A stretch of 64,000 nt of DNA from assembly GCA_018857735.1 (NCBI GenBank), contig JABMCL010002043.1, positions 1 through 64,000 on the forward strand, written 5' to 3'. This document shows positions 37,201 through 41,320 of the stretch, one piece after another (position 1 is the stretch's first letter; each line of letters opens with the position of its first letter). This stretch comes from Alviniconcha marisindica. Its lineage: Eukaryota; Mollusca; Gastropoda; Provannidae. The notes beneath the pieces are model-generated. The model was given only the letters and a program-made list of their open reading frames with translations. It did no database searches and was not told where the DNA came from. The translations under genes and the position numbers were made by a program.

Positions 37201-39694
37201 ACAGTATTCTGCTTTGCACTTCGGTTCCATTCAGGCTGTTTTTCTCATAAGGAATCAGTGATTTTGATGATTCTAGCCTCTTTATTTTTGGTGTGCTGCA
37301 CTGTGATTGCCTAAAAAAGAAGGCACTGACGTTAAAAAAAAATAATAATAAAAATAAAGGGAAGAACGACTGACCTTCTCAAAAGCGCAGCAGTGTCACC
37401 AGCTTGGACCGTAGTATTTCCCAAGGGTCGGTTAGCATACCCTCAGACTCACAGAGCCCCTTTAAGTTAAATTCCAGTGTTTCACCTTTGGCCTTTGACA
37501 GCCCTGTTAAGGTCAAGATACACTAGCCATCTTCCCTATGTGTCAGAGCTGTTTGGGTGAATCTGATGATGTCATGTTAGTCAGGTTGATGTTGGTCAGT
37601 CCATTATACCCGAATACTCCATTTCTGCCCACCCCAGTTGTGTGCAGGCAGGAGGCACAACAAAGTCAAAAGTTTTGCATCTAAGAACCTTACTATCTTC
37701 CCCGATAAAGGTGGCATTGAGACGACAGTGTTATCTTGAAAAACAATGAAAAAAAAGTATTTCAACCAAGGCGAAAAGGGTTTGGATAGTCGACTCCACA
37801 ATATTCATCAAAGCATGCGCCTGCTGAGATGAATGATGTGACACGTTGTCTGGCAATGCCAATAGCATGCACGTTGCACAGACTAGAGTAGAGCAAGTTC
37901 TGATTAGTTCTCCAGCGCAGGTTACCCTAGAATTTGCAGGATGAATCGGAAACGGTGGCACACGATGTAACATTGCATTATTACTGATTCACTCCTACCC
38001 AAATGGGGAAGATGCCTCATGTATCTTGGCCTTCACTTGTGTTAGTTCTGCTGTTATTGCCGTGTTGTTGATTCTGTTCTTGTTTCATCTCACAAACAAA
38101 CAGAAGCCCCTCCCTCAACTGAGACTAAAGACGAGAAAACAGAAGACAAGATAGAAAAGCCAGACGTTGAAACAGAGACCCAAAGTGATAGAAAAAAGAA
38201 GCGACCTAAGAAAAAGCGTGACCAGGAGGAGGTTAAGGAGGAGGAAGAGGTTTTAGAATTGGGTGAGTGGTACTGTTATTCTCATCTCCGCTACAAGGTG
38301 TGATGTGTGTGCTTGAAAATTGTAACGCTTTGAAAGGTATTGATGAGTTTGAAACGTTTGTCATTCAGAATCATTTGTTCTGCTGTTATATAACACTACA
38401 CAATTTCCCTGTCCATTTCATAAATTTCTTTTGCACATTCTCAATGGGTCCACCCCCGCCCCCACCCCCCCTTTCAGCCTCTCACCCCCATCCCCATCCT
38501 CCATTTTTCTATTGTTGTTTTGCATCATTATTTAAAAAAAATATATATATATTTACATAGCAGAACTTGAGTAACTTATTTAAGCAACAATGTATTGCAT
38601 TACATATTACTTTTGGCAAGAGTTACAGAAAAGATTAAGACTGTGACTTTAAAAGCACATACTATGTGAAAAAAGACAAGGAAAAAAAAGATGAAAAAAA
38701 AAAAAGACTGCTGTCTTTGCTGGCTATAGAAGCAAACACAGCCAAACAGCTTCCATGAATGAGATACGAACTCTGAACCTTCTGCATGGGAACTAGTGAC
38801 TTATTACTTGGATTCGGAAAACCATTTTAATCTGCAGCTTTTTACTAGGATTTGGAAGACCATTTTAATCTGCAGCTTTTTACTAGGATTTGGAAGACCA
38901 TTTTAAAATGCGACTTTTTACTTGGATTTAGAAGACCATTTTAAAATGTGACCTATTACTTGGATTTGGAAGACCATTTTAAAATGTGACTTATTACTTG
39001 GATTTGGAAGACCATTTTAAAATGCGACTTTTTACTTGGATTTAGAAGACCATTTTAAAATGTGACTTATTACTTGGATTTGAAAGACCATTTTAAAATG
39101 TGACTTATTACTTGGATTTAGAAAACCATTTTAATCTGCGGTTTATTACTTGGATTTGGAAGACCATTTTAATATGTGACTGATTACTTGGATTTGGAAG
39201 ACCATTTGAAAATACAGCTGTATTCTCTATTGACAAACAACACCACAGTGGCATGGGGTCATTTAGAACTCAAGGATGTAGAACTTTAATTCTCACCTTG
39301 GCTGTCGGCAGAGAAAGCAGAGAGGAGCACATACCACCCTAGGAATATAGACAGGGATTTATGAAAGCCCATCTCCCTTCTGTTGTACGTACACATTTCT
39401 GTTGTTTCCGGTGAATGTTTCAGCCATTTCCTTTCCCCCTGTTAATCTGTACCAGCAGTTACAGGACGTAGAATTTTGCTCAGGTTATGTTTTGGGGGAA
39501 GGTTTGAAGTTAAAGGTCATGCATGGAAATATCAGCTAACAGTATCATCATATATATGTTTGTTTTTACATCAGTTTTATCATCATTGACTCAAACTGTT
39601 CACTGACTTCTTTGTTAATCTGTTTTACATCATAGTCTACTGGCTGCTAACACTAATTTTTAGGTTATATATATATTGTATATATATTTTGGGT

Positions 39695-39750
<56 letters not shown>

Positions 39751-41320
39751 ATCCATATGCATGTGTAAATATTTATTATAGTTTACATGTAATCTTGGTT
39801 AATTCATTGTTTTGCTAAAACTTCCCTATGTCAGGAGTTCAAGTTTGTCAAATGACCTAAAGACACAACTGAATAATTGAGTGAAACAGTATATATGTAT
39901 GTATATTGTGATTTTGTGTTGGATAGCATTCTGTCTCAGTTGAGCTCCCATATACTGTGCTTGGTGCAAGAAGGAAACCAAAGCGAATCCCGCACACCGC
40001 TTTTACTTTTAGGTTGTCATCTCATCTCATTCTGTTGGCCTTCAGCGGGTTCTAGTTATTTCAAGCCTTTTGTCTGCTTGAGTTTCTGCTGCAGCTTTGA
40101 CCTCCTCACTGGTGAAGTTGACCCTTGACCTTGTTCACAAATCATGCTTCGTAGCTTTCAGTGGGAAAGTTGCGTAATGGTTATAGTCGTTTCATTTCAG
40201 TACCTAATAATCTTTCCTTTTTTCTCTCTCGACCCCTTTCTTAAAACGGAAGCAACCAGCTGAGCTTGTTATGAAACATTTTTATGCGTGGAATGTAAAA
40301 ATATACTATCAGCTCTTGAATCAAAATTGACCCTGGAATTTTTCATTAAAAGACCCATTTCAGTAGACGTTCAGTTTATGTCTGCACAGATGATAAAATA
40401 AACCTGTCATGTGTATAGATTTTGCTGAACTGACGAGACTGCTTTCCATTGTCACCTGGTTCCGTCAAATATTGACCCACTGTTTGGGTTAGGAAATGAG
40501 TGTTGCCTTGCTGCAATGGTATGTGTACAGTCAGTAATTGACACACATCAGTTATGTTGGTGAATTTGCGATTCGACTGTGAATTTTTGGTCACTGCCAA
40601 AACATTTACCCAGCTGCTCAAGGCTTTCATTGCCAAAAATATTGAGCGTCAGTCCAGGCTTTTGGTAAAATAAACTATAATGTTGTTGTAGCGTTCAGGT
40701 GCATCTTTCGTATCTCAAGCCAGAGTTAAAGTTGGCCATGTCTGTATCTCACTAACGCTTTTGTATTATTGAGTATTTCTAATTGCATCTTACAGTACTT
40801 GGGGAAAAGTCTGTTCTTTTGCTGCTCCCCAAAGGCAGTGGGGTTTGGGGGTGAATTTGTTAGGGCATGCTGATAAATGGCTTCAGCAGGGTTTCAGTAA
40901 TTGCCTGTCTGTAATTGTCTTAATGAGTCTGTGTATGACTTGTGCATGTTTGTTTGCTTTGAATAGGTCCTTTGTCACTTGCCAGTGTAATCATCTTAAC
41001 AAGTCCATGATGTGATGTGTGTGTTTGCTTTGAATAGGTCTTTTGTCAGGACTTCTTATGAAGAATACTTGGCCGAGGTTATGTGAATTCAAACTATTTC
41101 TCTCTCTGGTGAATGTAGTTATGTCTTTTGTTGTTGTTTTGAATGGTACAGAAACTAGCCATGCTGCTGAAACTCGTACGTTGACCTGTGAGATGCTCTG
41201 AAGTTGGAAGAAAATGCTGGATTACATGCTTCTCATGGCTTTTGTCATCGCTGTGTTGCAGGATCCGATGACACCACACCTGGAGAGAGCCGAAAGGATT
41301 CACAGCACGAAGAGTTATAA
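6065..41320 (+). CDS. HYOU1: Hypoxia up-regulated protein 1 (GRP170/ORP150), 25 coding exons
   Basis: HYOU1 is an ER-lumenal Hsp70-superfamily chaperone of the Hsp110/Grp170 branch; it holds unfolded client proteins and acts as nucleotide-exchange factor for BiP. The 25 exons listed below join with GT-AG sites and consistent phase into 3309 nt (1102 residues plus stop). Order: signal peptide (1-26); nucleotide-binding domain (about 28-430) with IDLGGEF at 33, FYDMGATST at 227 and MGGGSRLPR at 381; beta substrate-binding domain (about 445-555); Lys/Glu-rich linker (about 556-735); alpha-helical domain (about 740-970); charged tail ending HEEL, an ER-retrieval-like signal. Human HYOU1 is 999 residues and ends NDEL; the excess lies mostly in the linker and tail. 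An in-frame TAA at 6056-6058 fixes the start at 6065 (or the adjacent ATG at 6068). Exon joins are inferred, without transcript evidence. Confidence 0.95.
7767..7828 (+). CDS. HYOU1: HYOU1 exon 3: first phosphate-binding loop
   Basis: Acceptor ACACAG, donor GTAATT. Codes for [20 protein letters not shown] plus K. The IDLGGEF stretch is the first ATP-phosphate loop of the Hsp70 superfamily and matches VDLGSE of vertebrate HYOU1. 62 nt, ends in phase 0. Confidence 0.95.
7829..8663. other. HYOU1 intron 3
   Basis: No gene seen. Holds TA/GA-rich alternating sequence at 8143-8210 and, at its end, a near-duplicate of the acceptor segment (about 8583-8620 against 8634-8663). Confidence 0.6.
8664..8695 (+). 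CDS. HYOU1: HYOU1 exon 4: 32-nt microexon
   Basis: Codes for [10 protein letters not shown] plus two bases of a Lys codon, identical to the vertebrate HYOU1 stretch [11 protein letters not shown]. Acceptor CTTTTTCAG, donor GTAAGT. The acceptor region is duplicated just upstream (see findings). Confidence 0.95.
9255..9460. repeat. Minisatellite, unit about 60 bp, 4 copies
   Basis: Four copies of a unit containing TGCTGTTGCTGAAAAGGGGA and CCTTTAGTGTTCCATC, in HYOU1 intron 4, ending about 60 bp before the exon 5 acceptor. Confidence 0.9.
9518..9596 (+). CDS. HYOU1: HYOU1 exon 5
   Basis: Codes for [19 protein letters not shown] then ANDAYNT. The ES.RKT and GER.F blocks are conserved nucleotide-binding-domain positions. 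The last 24 exon bases, the donor and about 47 intron bases are repeated in tandem downstream. Ends in phase 0. Confidence 0.95.
9573..9714. repeat. 71-bp duplication across exon 5/intron 5 donor
   Basis: Two copies, 71 bp apart (9573-9643 and 9644-9714). The unit contains the last 24 bases of exon 5, the GTAA donor and following intron. The second copy differs at only a few bases and keeps a GTAAAA donor at 9668. Confidence 0.95.
10254..10414 (+). CDS. HYOU1: HYOU1 exon 6
   Basis: Codes for [20 protein letters not shown] followed by [18 protein letters not shown] and onwards, matching the vertebrate NPKATLRYFQHLLGKQADNP region of subdomain I. Acceptor TTTACAG, donor GTAAGT; ends in phase 2. 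Confidence 0.93.
10588..10641. repeat. (CA)n microsatellite in intron 6
   Basis: About 27 CA units between a TC/TG-rich stretch and diverged CA-rich sequence. A second CA-rich, CTCACT-type tract lies at about 11070-11170. Confidence 0.95.
11226..11302 (+). CDS. HYOU1: HYOU1 exon 7
   Basis: Codes for [20 protein letters not shown] then AQDFA, equivalent to the FSPEEVLGMVLNYSRSLAED helix of vertebrate HYOU1. Acceptor ATTCCAG, donor GTACGA; starts in phase 2 and ends in phase 1. Confidence 0.93.
12242..12370 (+). CDS. HYOU1: HYOU1 exon 8
   Basis: Codes for [20 protein letters not shown] then [18 protein letters not shown] and TDNAA, the most conserved Hsp70-fold stretch ([14 protein letters not shown]). 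Its donor GTAAAG at 12371 is partly made of the end of a MITE (see findings). Ends in phase 1. Confidence 0.96.
12374..12999 (+). mobile_element. TA-flanked MITE, copy 1, abutting the exon 8 donor
   Basis: 626 bp with terminal inverted repeats: left end AAGCCCGTTCTTAACTGGGC and right end the reverse complement of AAGCCCGTTCTTAATTGGGC, continuing for about 28 bp with one mismatch. TA dinucleotides (12372-12373 and 13000-13001) flank it, as expected for a TA target duplication of Tc1/mariner- or PIF-like elements. It contains further TTCG..GAA repeats. No transposase is seen, so it is non-autonomous. A second copy lies inverted at 50477-51109. Confidence 0.85.
13040..13196 (+). mobile_element. 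SINE tail fragments
   Basis: 13040-13080 matches the GCTCAAGAGCGGAGAATAGC motif found at the end of other SINE copies here; 13097-13196 is the dispersed GAGGTGGCCGTCCTGG / CCTTATGGTTTCCGTGGACG block, also at 60495-60655 and (reversed) 3424-3600. Confidence 0.65.
13200..14106. other. Remainder of HYOU1 intron 8
   Basis: AT-rich sequence without recognisable coding content. Short open frames here lack any domain or splice-consistent context. Confidence 0.6.
14107..14211 (+). CDS. HYOU1: HYOU1 exon 9: second phosphate loop
   Basis: Codes for [20 protein letters not shown] then [20 protein letters not shown].(G/T)ST is the second ATP-phosphate loop of HYOU1. Acceptor CCCCAG, donor GTGAGT; ends in phase 1. 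Confidence 0.96.
14212..15930. other. HYOU1 intron 9, left part
   Basis: No gene. 14755-14885 is a dispersed repeat also present inverted at about 55035-55195 (shared GCGCTCATCAACGCCCAGAG). 15418-15482 is a 32-bp duplication (AAATTCTTTGATGTAGAACT twice). A poly-G run lies near 14341-14356. Confidence 0.6.
15935..16455. repeat. Minisatellite, unit 81 bp, about 6.5 copies
   Basis: The unit contains TTGGGGATTTTGAAGTAAGA, ACCCTCTTGTCTGAACCCTG and TTGTTGCAGCAGGACATAAG. Because 81 is a multiple of three, several frames stay open through it on both strands (up to 256 codons on the minus strand). These are repeat artefacts, not genes. It ends 43 bp before the exon 10 acceptor. Confidence 0.97.
16499..16571 (+). 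CDS. HYOU1: HYOU1 exon 10
   Basis: Codes for [20 protein letters not shown] then IKGVG, matching YQMVKTKE...PQLQIRGVG in vertebrate HYOU1. Acceptor GTCGCAG, donor GTAAGT. An 81-bp-unit array ends about 45 bp upstream. Confidence 0.95.
16629..16690 (-). mobile_element. SINE tail remnant
   Basis: The minus strand reads CCTGATATAACTGCGCTGGT then TGACTGGGCGTAAAACACC, ending in a TTACTTA-type tail. The same motif recurs on the plus strand at 22962-23022 and 53833-53888. Confidence 0.6.
16916..17102 (+). CDS. HYOU1: HYOU1 exon 11
   Basis: Codes for [20 protein letters not shown] through [18 protein letters not shown] to [10 protein letters not shown]. The D..LGG.E and [18 protein letters not shown] blocks are diagnostic of HYOU1. 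Base composition is GC-rich beside AT-richer introns. Ends in phase 0. Confidence 0.97.
17128..17800. repeat. Minisatellite, unit about 34 bp, about 19 copies
   Basis: Copies of a unit with GTTGGAGAGAAATGAGGTGT and AAAGCATTGAAGA. It begins about 25 bp after the exon 11 donor (17103). Open frames on both strands are repeat artefacts. Confidence 0.95.
18181..18610. repeat. Minisatellite, unit about 23 bp, carrying donor-like GGTAAGTG
   Basis: About 18-20 copies of a unit containing CACCCAGTCAGGGTAAGTGT. Most carry a near-perfect 5' splice-site sequence (G, then GTAAGT). It ends about 50 bp before the exon 12 acceptor. Confidence 0.96.
18662..18796 (+). CDS. HYOU1: HYOU1 exon 12
   Basis: Codes for [20 protein letters not shown] and onward to KASEITM (45 codons), matching IEGLMDDVDFKAKVTR.EFE. 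Acceptor GTGGCAG, donor GTGAGT; phase 0 at both ends. A donor-like minisatellite ends about 50 bp upstream. Confidence 0.96.
18890..19118 (-). mobile_element. SINE 3' fragment
   Basis: Reverse complement of the end of the SINE at 45152-45580: GCGCTATTCTCCGCTCTCAA near 18923, GCTGCCATTTCGGCGCGTTC near 19071, then TGTGTACACCATACAACCAT. Minus-strand orientation, 5' truncated. Confidence 0.75.
19186..19564. repeat. Compound (CA)n block in intron 12
   Basis: About 380 bp of CA repeats broken by short CAAACA, CATGCATGCAGAAA and CTCA variants; the piece CACCCATGCATGCAGAAACA occurs twice. It ends 45 bp before the exon 13 acceptor. The long frames across it are His/Thr or Cys/Val repeats, not proteins. 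Confidence 0.97.
19610..19692 (+). CDS. HYOU1: HYOU1 exon 13: adenosine-binding motif
   Basis: Codes for [20 protein letters not shown] then [19 protein letters not shown] is the adenosine motif of the Hsp70 fold. Acceptor GGTTGCAG lies 45 bp after a long CA-repeat block. Ends in phase 2. Confidence 0.96.
20140..20554. repeat. 52-bp array replicating the exon 14 acceptor
   Basis: Units contain CCTGTTTCAGGAGCGACCTG then TATTAGACAAGTTTAAGGCA. Acceptor-like AGs end at 20221, 20294, 20346, 20398, 20450, 20502 and finally the true one at 20554. The last six are exactly 52 bp apart. Each is followed by the first bases of exon 14 (GAGCGACCT or one- or two-base variants). Confidence 0.97.
20555..20687 (+). 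CDS. HYOU1: HYOU1 exon 14
   Basis: Codes for [20 protein letters not shown] then [20 protein letters not shown] and FPIN; matches LGKNINADEAAAMGAVYQAA, the end of the nucleotide-binding domain. The true acceptor is the last of a 52-bp periodic series of identical AGs. Ends in phase 0. Confidence 0.97.
20846..20895. repeat. (GT)n microsatellite in intron 14
   Basis: About 25 GT units. SINE-tail-like sequence (AAGCGCTTAGGGCCTGTGCG) follows at 20945-20985. Confidence 0.95.
21481..21505. repeat. Poly-C tract
   Basis: About 24 C residues with a single T near its start, followed by a CA repeat. Similar C runs occur in HYOU1 introns at 19830-19848, 24199-24209, 24407-24426 and 28921-28937. Confidence 0.95.
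21665..21852 (+). CDS. HYOU1: HYOU1 exon 15: start of substrate-binding beta domain
   Basis: Codes for [20 protein letters not shown] then [18 protein letters not shown] to LPEEERK. The [14 protein letters not shown] block is typical of HYOU1. Acceptor CATTCAG, donor GTAAGA; ends in phase 2. Confidence 0.96.
22440..22773. repeat. 70-bp array replicating the exon 16 acceptor
   Basis: Units contain TTGATTTACAGGTTAGGTCA, GGAGCTGATTTTGTCAGAGC and TTGGATATGGTCAACATATT. Acceptor-like AGs end at 22460, 22575, 22646, 22716 and the true one at 22773. The copies read ACAG-GTTA, like the true GCAG-GTTA. Confidence 0.95.
22774..22915 (+). CDS. HYOU1: HYOU1 exon 16
   Basis: Codes for [20 protein letters not shown] to [19 protein letters not shown], matching KGIKAHFNLDESGVLSL of vertebrate HYOU1. 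Acceptor TTTGCAG is copied several times in the array upstream. Ends in phase 0. Confidence 0.96.
22962..23022 (+). mobile_element. SINE tail remnant
   Basis: GCCCTGATATAACCGTGCAG then GTTGACTGGGCGTAAAGCAT, ending with TTACTTACTTACTT. Same motif at 53833-53888 and, reversed, at 16629-16690. Confidence 0.65.
23170..23925. repeat. Minisatellite, unit about 31-37 bp, about 22 copies
   Basis: Units contain GGAAACCCACATAGGATAAA and GCCATGGGAGA or GCGGTGTGAGA variants. Located in intron 16, ending about 100 bp before the exon 17 acceptor. Minus-strand frames of up to 230 codons are repeat artefacts. Confidence 0.96.
24026..24098 (+). CDS. HYOU1: HYOU1 exon 17
   Basis: Codes for [20 protein letters not shown] then STWS, equivalent to VESVFETL.ED..EEEST in vertebrates. 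Donor GTGAGT. Ends in phase 1, which allows two downstream choices: exon 18, or a possible alternative last exon at 24845. Confidence 0.95.
24845..25080 (+). other. Candidate alternative last exon of HYOU1
   Basis: A strong acceptor (T8 then CACAG, ending 24844) is followed by a short frame that joins exon 17 in phase: W-S-T-Q-T-I-A-K-E-D then TAA at 24868-24870. AATAAA follows at 25075-25080. Use of this exon would give about 586 residues: signal peptide, nucleotide-binding and beta domains, but no helical domain and no HEEL. This is a prediction only; the elements are common enough that chance is possible. Confidence 0.35.
25690..25890. repeat. Short tandem array, unit about 50 bp, 4 copies
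   Basis: Copies of TTTTGACTGAAATCTGATAT and TTATTCTGTATGATGTC in intron 17. Confidence 0.8.
26075..26370. repeat. Tandem array, unit about 62 bp, about 5 copies
   Basis: Units contain GCTCTAGAAATGGAGGAGAT, GAAGATTGGGGAGA and GAATTGACCAATTTATCAT. Located in intron 17, about 180 bp before exon 18. Confidence 0.9.
26555..26640 (+). CDS. HYOU1: HYOU1 exon 18: start of acidic linker
   Basis: Codes for [20 protein letters not shown] then AKTETAGEE, matching KLGNTISSLFGG in vertebrates. Acceptor TTTTCTAG, donor GTGAGT; ends in phase 0. Confidence 0.93.
27415..27490 (+). mobile_element. SINE tail fragment
   Basis: Contains GAGTCTGCTCAAAAGCAGAG and AATAGCACTATGTAAA, then an AATAATAAT tail, matching the 3' end of the SINEs at 13040 and 45490-45560. 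Located in intron 18. Confidence 0.6.
27981..28133 (+). CDS. HYOU1: HYOU1 exon 19: disordered linker
   Basis: 51 codons rich in Gln, Thr, Glu and Ser ([20 protein letters not shown], then a Q/T/E/K-rich run ending ADETKK). Acceptor ACTCAG, donor GTTTTG (weaker). Sequence is not conserved in the family, but phase and composition fit the linker. Confidence 0.85.
29422..29646 (+). CDS. HYOU1: HYOU1 exon 20: Lys/Glu-rich linker
   Basis: 75 codons, nearly all Lys, Glu, Asp, Ser, Ala or Thr, starting [20 protein letters not shown]. Acceptor TCTTCAG, donor GTTAGT; phase 0 at both ends, so it could be skipped or lengthened without breaking the frame. Confidence 0.88.
29655..29960. repeat. GT-rich microsatellite block after exon 20
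   Basis: About 300 bp of GT repeats with GGGGTGTAG and ATGTGTG interruptions, beginning about 8 bp after the exon 20 donor. Cys/Val and His/Thr frames across it are artefacts. Confidence 0.95.
30161..30282 (+). CDS. HYOU1: HYOU1 exon 21
   Basis: Codes for [20 protein letters not shown] then [20 protein letters not shown] and part of an Arg codon. This is the beta-strand and helix entry after the linker (vertebrate VELVVLDLPDL.EDKL region). Acceptor TTTGCAG, donor GTAGGC. Confidence 0.92.
30560..31115. repeat. Array in intron 21 ending at the exon 22 acceptor
   Basis: Units contain TTAGTTTGTTTTCCCCTTTA, ATGCTTTGTGTG and CACCCACCGACAGCAGACAT, with GACACAGGGTTTTCCCTCCT then CAG. The last copy runs straight into the true acceptor (TTTTCCCTCCTCTGTGTCCAG, ending at 31122). 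Confidence 0.93.
31123..31333 (+). CDS. HYOU1: HYOU1 exon 22: alpha-helical domain
   Basis: Codes for [40 protein letters not shown] and on to PEEAKKE. The N.LE.FIF.TQDKL block is the HYOU1/Hsp110 helical-lid signature. Tandem arrays abut both its acceptor and its donor. Confidence 0.97.
31334..31745. repeat. Array starting at the exon 22 donor
   Basis: About 12 copies of a unit of roughly 34 bp containing GTAGCACTTTCATAGACTGA and TTTGAAAAAA. The first copy is the true donor itself (GAG, then GTAGCGCTTCCATAGACTG). The tandem unit therefore carries the 5' splice site. Confidence 0.95.
31935..32104. repeat. Short array abutting the exon 23 acceptor
   Basis: Three copies of a unit containing TTTGAGGTAATCCTACGTGG, TTGGCAGGACATT and AAAATGCGAGCACAATC. 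The last copy changes from CAATCTTTGAGG to CAATCTTTTCCAAAG, which is the acceptor of exon 23. Confidence 0.88.
32108..32329 (+). CDS. HYOU1: HYOU1 exon 23: alpha-helical domain with glycosylation sequons
   Basis: 74 codons, [20 protein letters not shown] onward to [13 protein letters not shown], matching FTEVEMTTLEKVINET. Three N-glycosylation sequons (NST, NMT, NET) fit an ER-lumenal glycoprotein. Acceptor TTCCAAAG is slightly atypical (AAG rather than CAG); donor GTGAGC. Confidence 0.96.
32640..33128. repeat. Minisatellite, unit about 33 bp, about 15 copies
   Basis: Units contain CTCTGACCTTGACAGCAGAG and GCTAGGGGTCT, in intron 23. Each copy has an acceptor-like GACAGCAG. Confidence 0.95.
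33350..33600. repeat. GTGTACA/AGAAGG degenerate repeat
   Basis: Degenerate copies built on GTGTACATCAG and AGAAGG motifs in intron 23. The overlapping Gly/Arg/Cys frames look non-coding. Confidence 0.7.
33763..34099 (+). CDS. HYOU1: HYOU1 exon 24
   Basis: The largest exon (337 nt): [20 protein letters not shown] then [20 protein letters not shown] and [12 protein letters not shown], matching the vertebrate .I..K..ALDREVQYLLNKAKF..P.P. block, followed by a Thr/Glu/Asp/Lys-rich tail. Donor GTATGT; ends in phase 1. Confidence 0.96.
34221..34258. repeat. (CT)n microsatellite in intron 24
   Basis: About 19 CT units. Confidence 0.95.
34889..36373 (+). mobile_element. TTAA-flanked DNA transposon in HYOU1 intron 24
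   Basis: The two ends are exact inverted repeats over 20 bp including TTAA: TTAAGGGGAGACTGGCCAGT at 34889-34908 and its reverse complement at 36354-36373. TTAA is the target duplication of the piggyBac and Kolobok superfamilies; the GGGG start does not fit the usual piggyBac CCC start, so Kolobok-like is a fair alternative. The interior (1477 bp) has one ORF (35484-35914) and no complete transposase, so the copy is non-autonomous or deleted. Confidence 0.85.
35484..35914 (+). CDS. Hypothetical 143-residue ORF inside the TTAA element
   Basis: Begins [20 protein letters not shown] with a strongly basic first 45 residues, a Ser/Thr/His-rich middle, then a hydrophobic C-terminal third ([28 protein letters not shown]). 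The basic start looks like the nuclear-targeting N-terminus of a transposon protein. It may be a first exon or remnant of a transposase, but I do not recognise a domain. An NRF1-like TGCGCATGCG lies about 130 bp upstream. Confidence 0.4.
36755..37035. repeat. Minisatellite, unit about 24 bp, about 12 copies
   Basis: Units contain AGAGAGCACGGAATTCAGGG then GAAA; each copy has GAATTC. Located in intron 24. Lys/Arg/Glu/Gly frames across it are artefacts. Confidence 0.96.
38104..38262 (+). CDS. HYOU1: HYOU1 exon 25: basic/acidic tail
   Basis: Codes for [20 protein letters not shown], then a basic patch [15 protein letters not shown] and [10 protein letters not shown]. Acceptor AAACAG, donor GTGAGT. 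Not conserved in sequence, but phase joins exon 24 to exon 26 exactly. Confidence 0.88.
38795..39225. repeat. Minisatellite, unit about 43 bp, about 10 copies
   Basis: Units contain TTACTTGGATTTGGAAGACC and ATTTTAAAATGTGACT. Located in intron 25. Confidence 0.95.
39226..41261. other. Right part of HYOU1 intron 25
   Basis: A (GT)n tract at 39693-39748; the rest shows no gene or clear mobile element. A near-duplicated TTTGCTTTGAATAGGTC motif occurs at about 40955 and 41025. Confidence 0.6.
41262..41320 (+). CDS. HYOU1: HYOU1 exon 26: C-terminus with HEEL
   Basis: Codes for [19 protein letters not shown] and stop TAA at 41318-41320. The last four residues, HEEL, resemble KDEL/HDEL-type ER retrieval signals; human HYOU1 ends NDEL. 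Acceptor TGTTGCAG. Confidence 0.93.
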
